NCBI GenBank assembly: GCA_963704535.1
Contig: OY969916.1
Coordinates: 3,410,001-3,474,000 of the forward strand
Direction: 5' to 3'
Origin: G963704535 sp963704535
GTDB taxonomy: Bacteria > Chloroflexota > Chloroflexia > Chloroflexales > Roseiflexaceae
DNA length: 64,000 nt
Below are positions 63,494-64,000 of this stretch, in pieces. Positions within the stretch are counted from its first letter, which is position 1. Every line of letters begins with the position of its first letter. The translations under genes and the position numbers were made by a program. Under the pieces are notes generated by a model. It was not told the DNA's origin and did no database searches. It saw nothing but the letters and a program-made list of their open reading frames with translations.

Positions 63494-63730
63494 GGCGCAA
63501 GCTCCTTGATGCTCAAGTGATTATTCATCAGCATAGCGCCCACACAGCGGTACTACCAGGACCCGTTGATTACAGGCATATCTTAATCCCGTCGCTCTGG
63601 AAGGGAACTTTTCGATCGCAATCCGATCATAAATCGCACACTTTTCATGTTGAAAAGAAGGCGATGGGAGCGCATACTTTGGGTCACGTTACTATCTGGG
63701 ATCGTAGCATCACAACAATGAGGTACATCC
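63494..63730. other. Intergenic region with likely divergent promoters
   Basis: 237 bases between the microprotein (minus) and the subtilisin-like gene (plus). It is AT-richer (acttttcatgttgaaaagaa). No gene or RNA structure recognised. Confidence 0.4.
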
Positions 63731-64000
63731 ATGCTTCGCCCTTCCTTCCACCTCAGGCGTGTGCTCGGCCTCCTCGCACTCGTTCTTGGTCTCGCCGCCG
63801 CGTTGGCTGGGCCGGCCCAATCAGGCACCCGATCGACCTCCACCTACATCGTCCAGGCGGATAGCGCTGGCACCGCCGCCGCCACCGTCGTGCGGGCCGG
63901 TGGGACGGTGACGCGCCCGCTGGCGATCATCGGCGGGGTCGCGGCGATGCTGGACGGCGCCGCGCTGGGCCGCCTGCGCGCCGAGCCGGGCCTGGTCCTG
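63731..64000 (+). CDS. Start of a secreted subtilisin-like (S8) protease, 3' end outside the window
   Basis: ATG 63731 after GAGGTACATCC; open to the window end (90 codons). Signal peptide: FHLRRVLGLLALVLGLAAAL, AGPAQS. Then STYIVQADSAGTAAATVVRA, GGTVTRPLAIIGGVAAMLDG, AALGRLRAEPGLVL, the pattern of an inhibitor-I9-like prodomain (YIV-x-G-V-x-L-I-GVAA-L) found at the start of bacterial S8 serine peptidases. The catalytic domain is not visible, so the call rests on the prodomain. Confidence 0.7.
   Translation, partial: MLRPSFHLRRVLGLLALVLGLAAALAGPAQSGTRSTSTYIVQADSAGTAAATVVRAGGTVTRPLAIIGGVAAMLDGAALGRLRAEPGLVL

Overview
The window is high-GC bacterial DNA. Gene content and style (MalT/LAL-type LuxR regulator, NACHT ATPase fused to a formylglycine-generating-enzyme-like domain, fructosamine kinase, LGFP-like secreted protein, STAS protein with membrane segments, many large multidomain glycosyltransferases) suggest a filamentous or phototroph-related member of the Chloroflexota. 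That assignment is inference from family content; no rRNA gene is present.

Layout. 1-3.1 kb: end of an unknown gene, two DUF4287/DUF5655 paralogues, a receiver-domain scrap, and a LysM + STAS gene pair. 4.0-8.1 kb: a TIGR03032-like protein (frameshifted), a secreted parallel-beta-helix/DUF11/RTX protein and a tandem 89-bp duplication. 8.4-28.0 kb: a glycan-assembly island with DUF6065-GT2-GT2 proteins, a GT14-GT2 fusion, methyltransferases, a GT2-GT4 fusion and a five-domain GT2-DUF6065-MT-DUF6065-GT2 protein, plus two paralogous PqqD-domain/Tat-signal/Thr-Pro-tail proteins. The island contains an ancient duplication of the block [DUF6065-GT2-GT2] ... [GT2] - [PqqD-Tat protein]. 28.3-31.4 kb: polysaccharide deacetylase, luciferase-like oxidoreductase, fructosamine kinase. 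31.4-37.8 kb: an insertion-sequence graveyard (IS630, IS701 and ISAzo13 remnants around a decayed TPR gene) ending in one intact 1571-bp IS4 element with a 10-bp target duplication. 37.9-46.3 kb: tRNA-Gln, tRNA-Leu, a FAD oxidoreductase, a GNAT enzyme, a heavily frameshifted LuxR/LAL gene, a small-protein/membrane-protein pair, a TPR protein and tRNA-Thr. 46.4-64.0 kb: mostly housekeeping or envelope genes (S9 peptidase, dynamin-like GTPase, SAM hydroxide adenosyltransferase, LPG-synthase-like flippase, PAP2 phosphatase, DUF429, RecJ, response regulator, NACHT-FGE) and the start of a subtilisin-like gene.

Two kinds of small repeat pervade the window. One is a roughly 100-bp element with gagactgtttgaaaagg-like inverted ends and an internal G/C palindrome (at least seven full or partial copies, one of them supplying the stop codon of a response regulator). 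The other is a set of word-like hairpins (cgtgaaacgtgaaacg..., gagattggagattg..., gtcagtggtccgtggtcag...), one of which lies inside the LuxR gene.

The most interesting candidate system is the 8.4-28 kb island. PqqD-like (RiPP-recognition-fold) domains sit on Tat-exported proteins with Thr/Pro tails, beside glycosyltransferases whose second domain carries a polypeptide-GalNAc-transferase-like signature. I infer a dedicated pathway for an exported, O-glycosylated surface protein. Many genes carry single-base frameshifts, most needing removal of one base and often at homopolymers, so sequencing error must be excluded before calling them pseudogenes.
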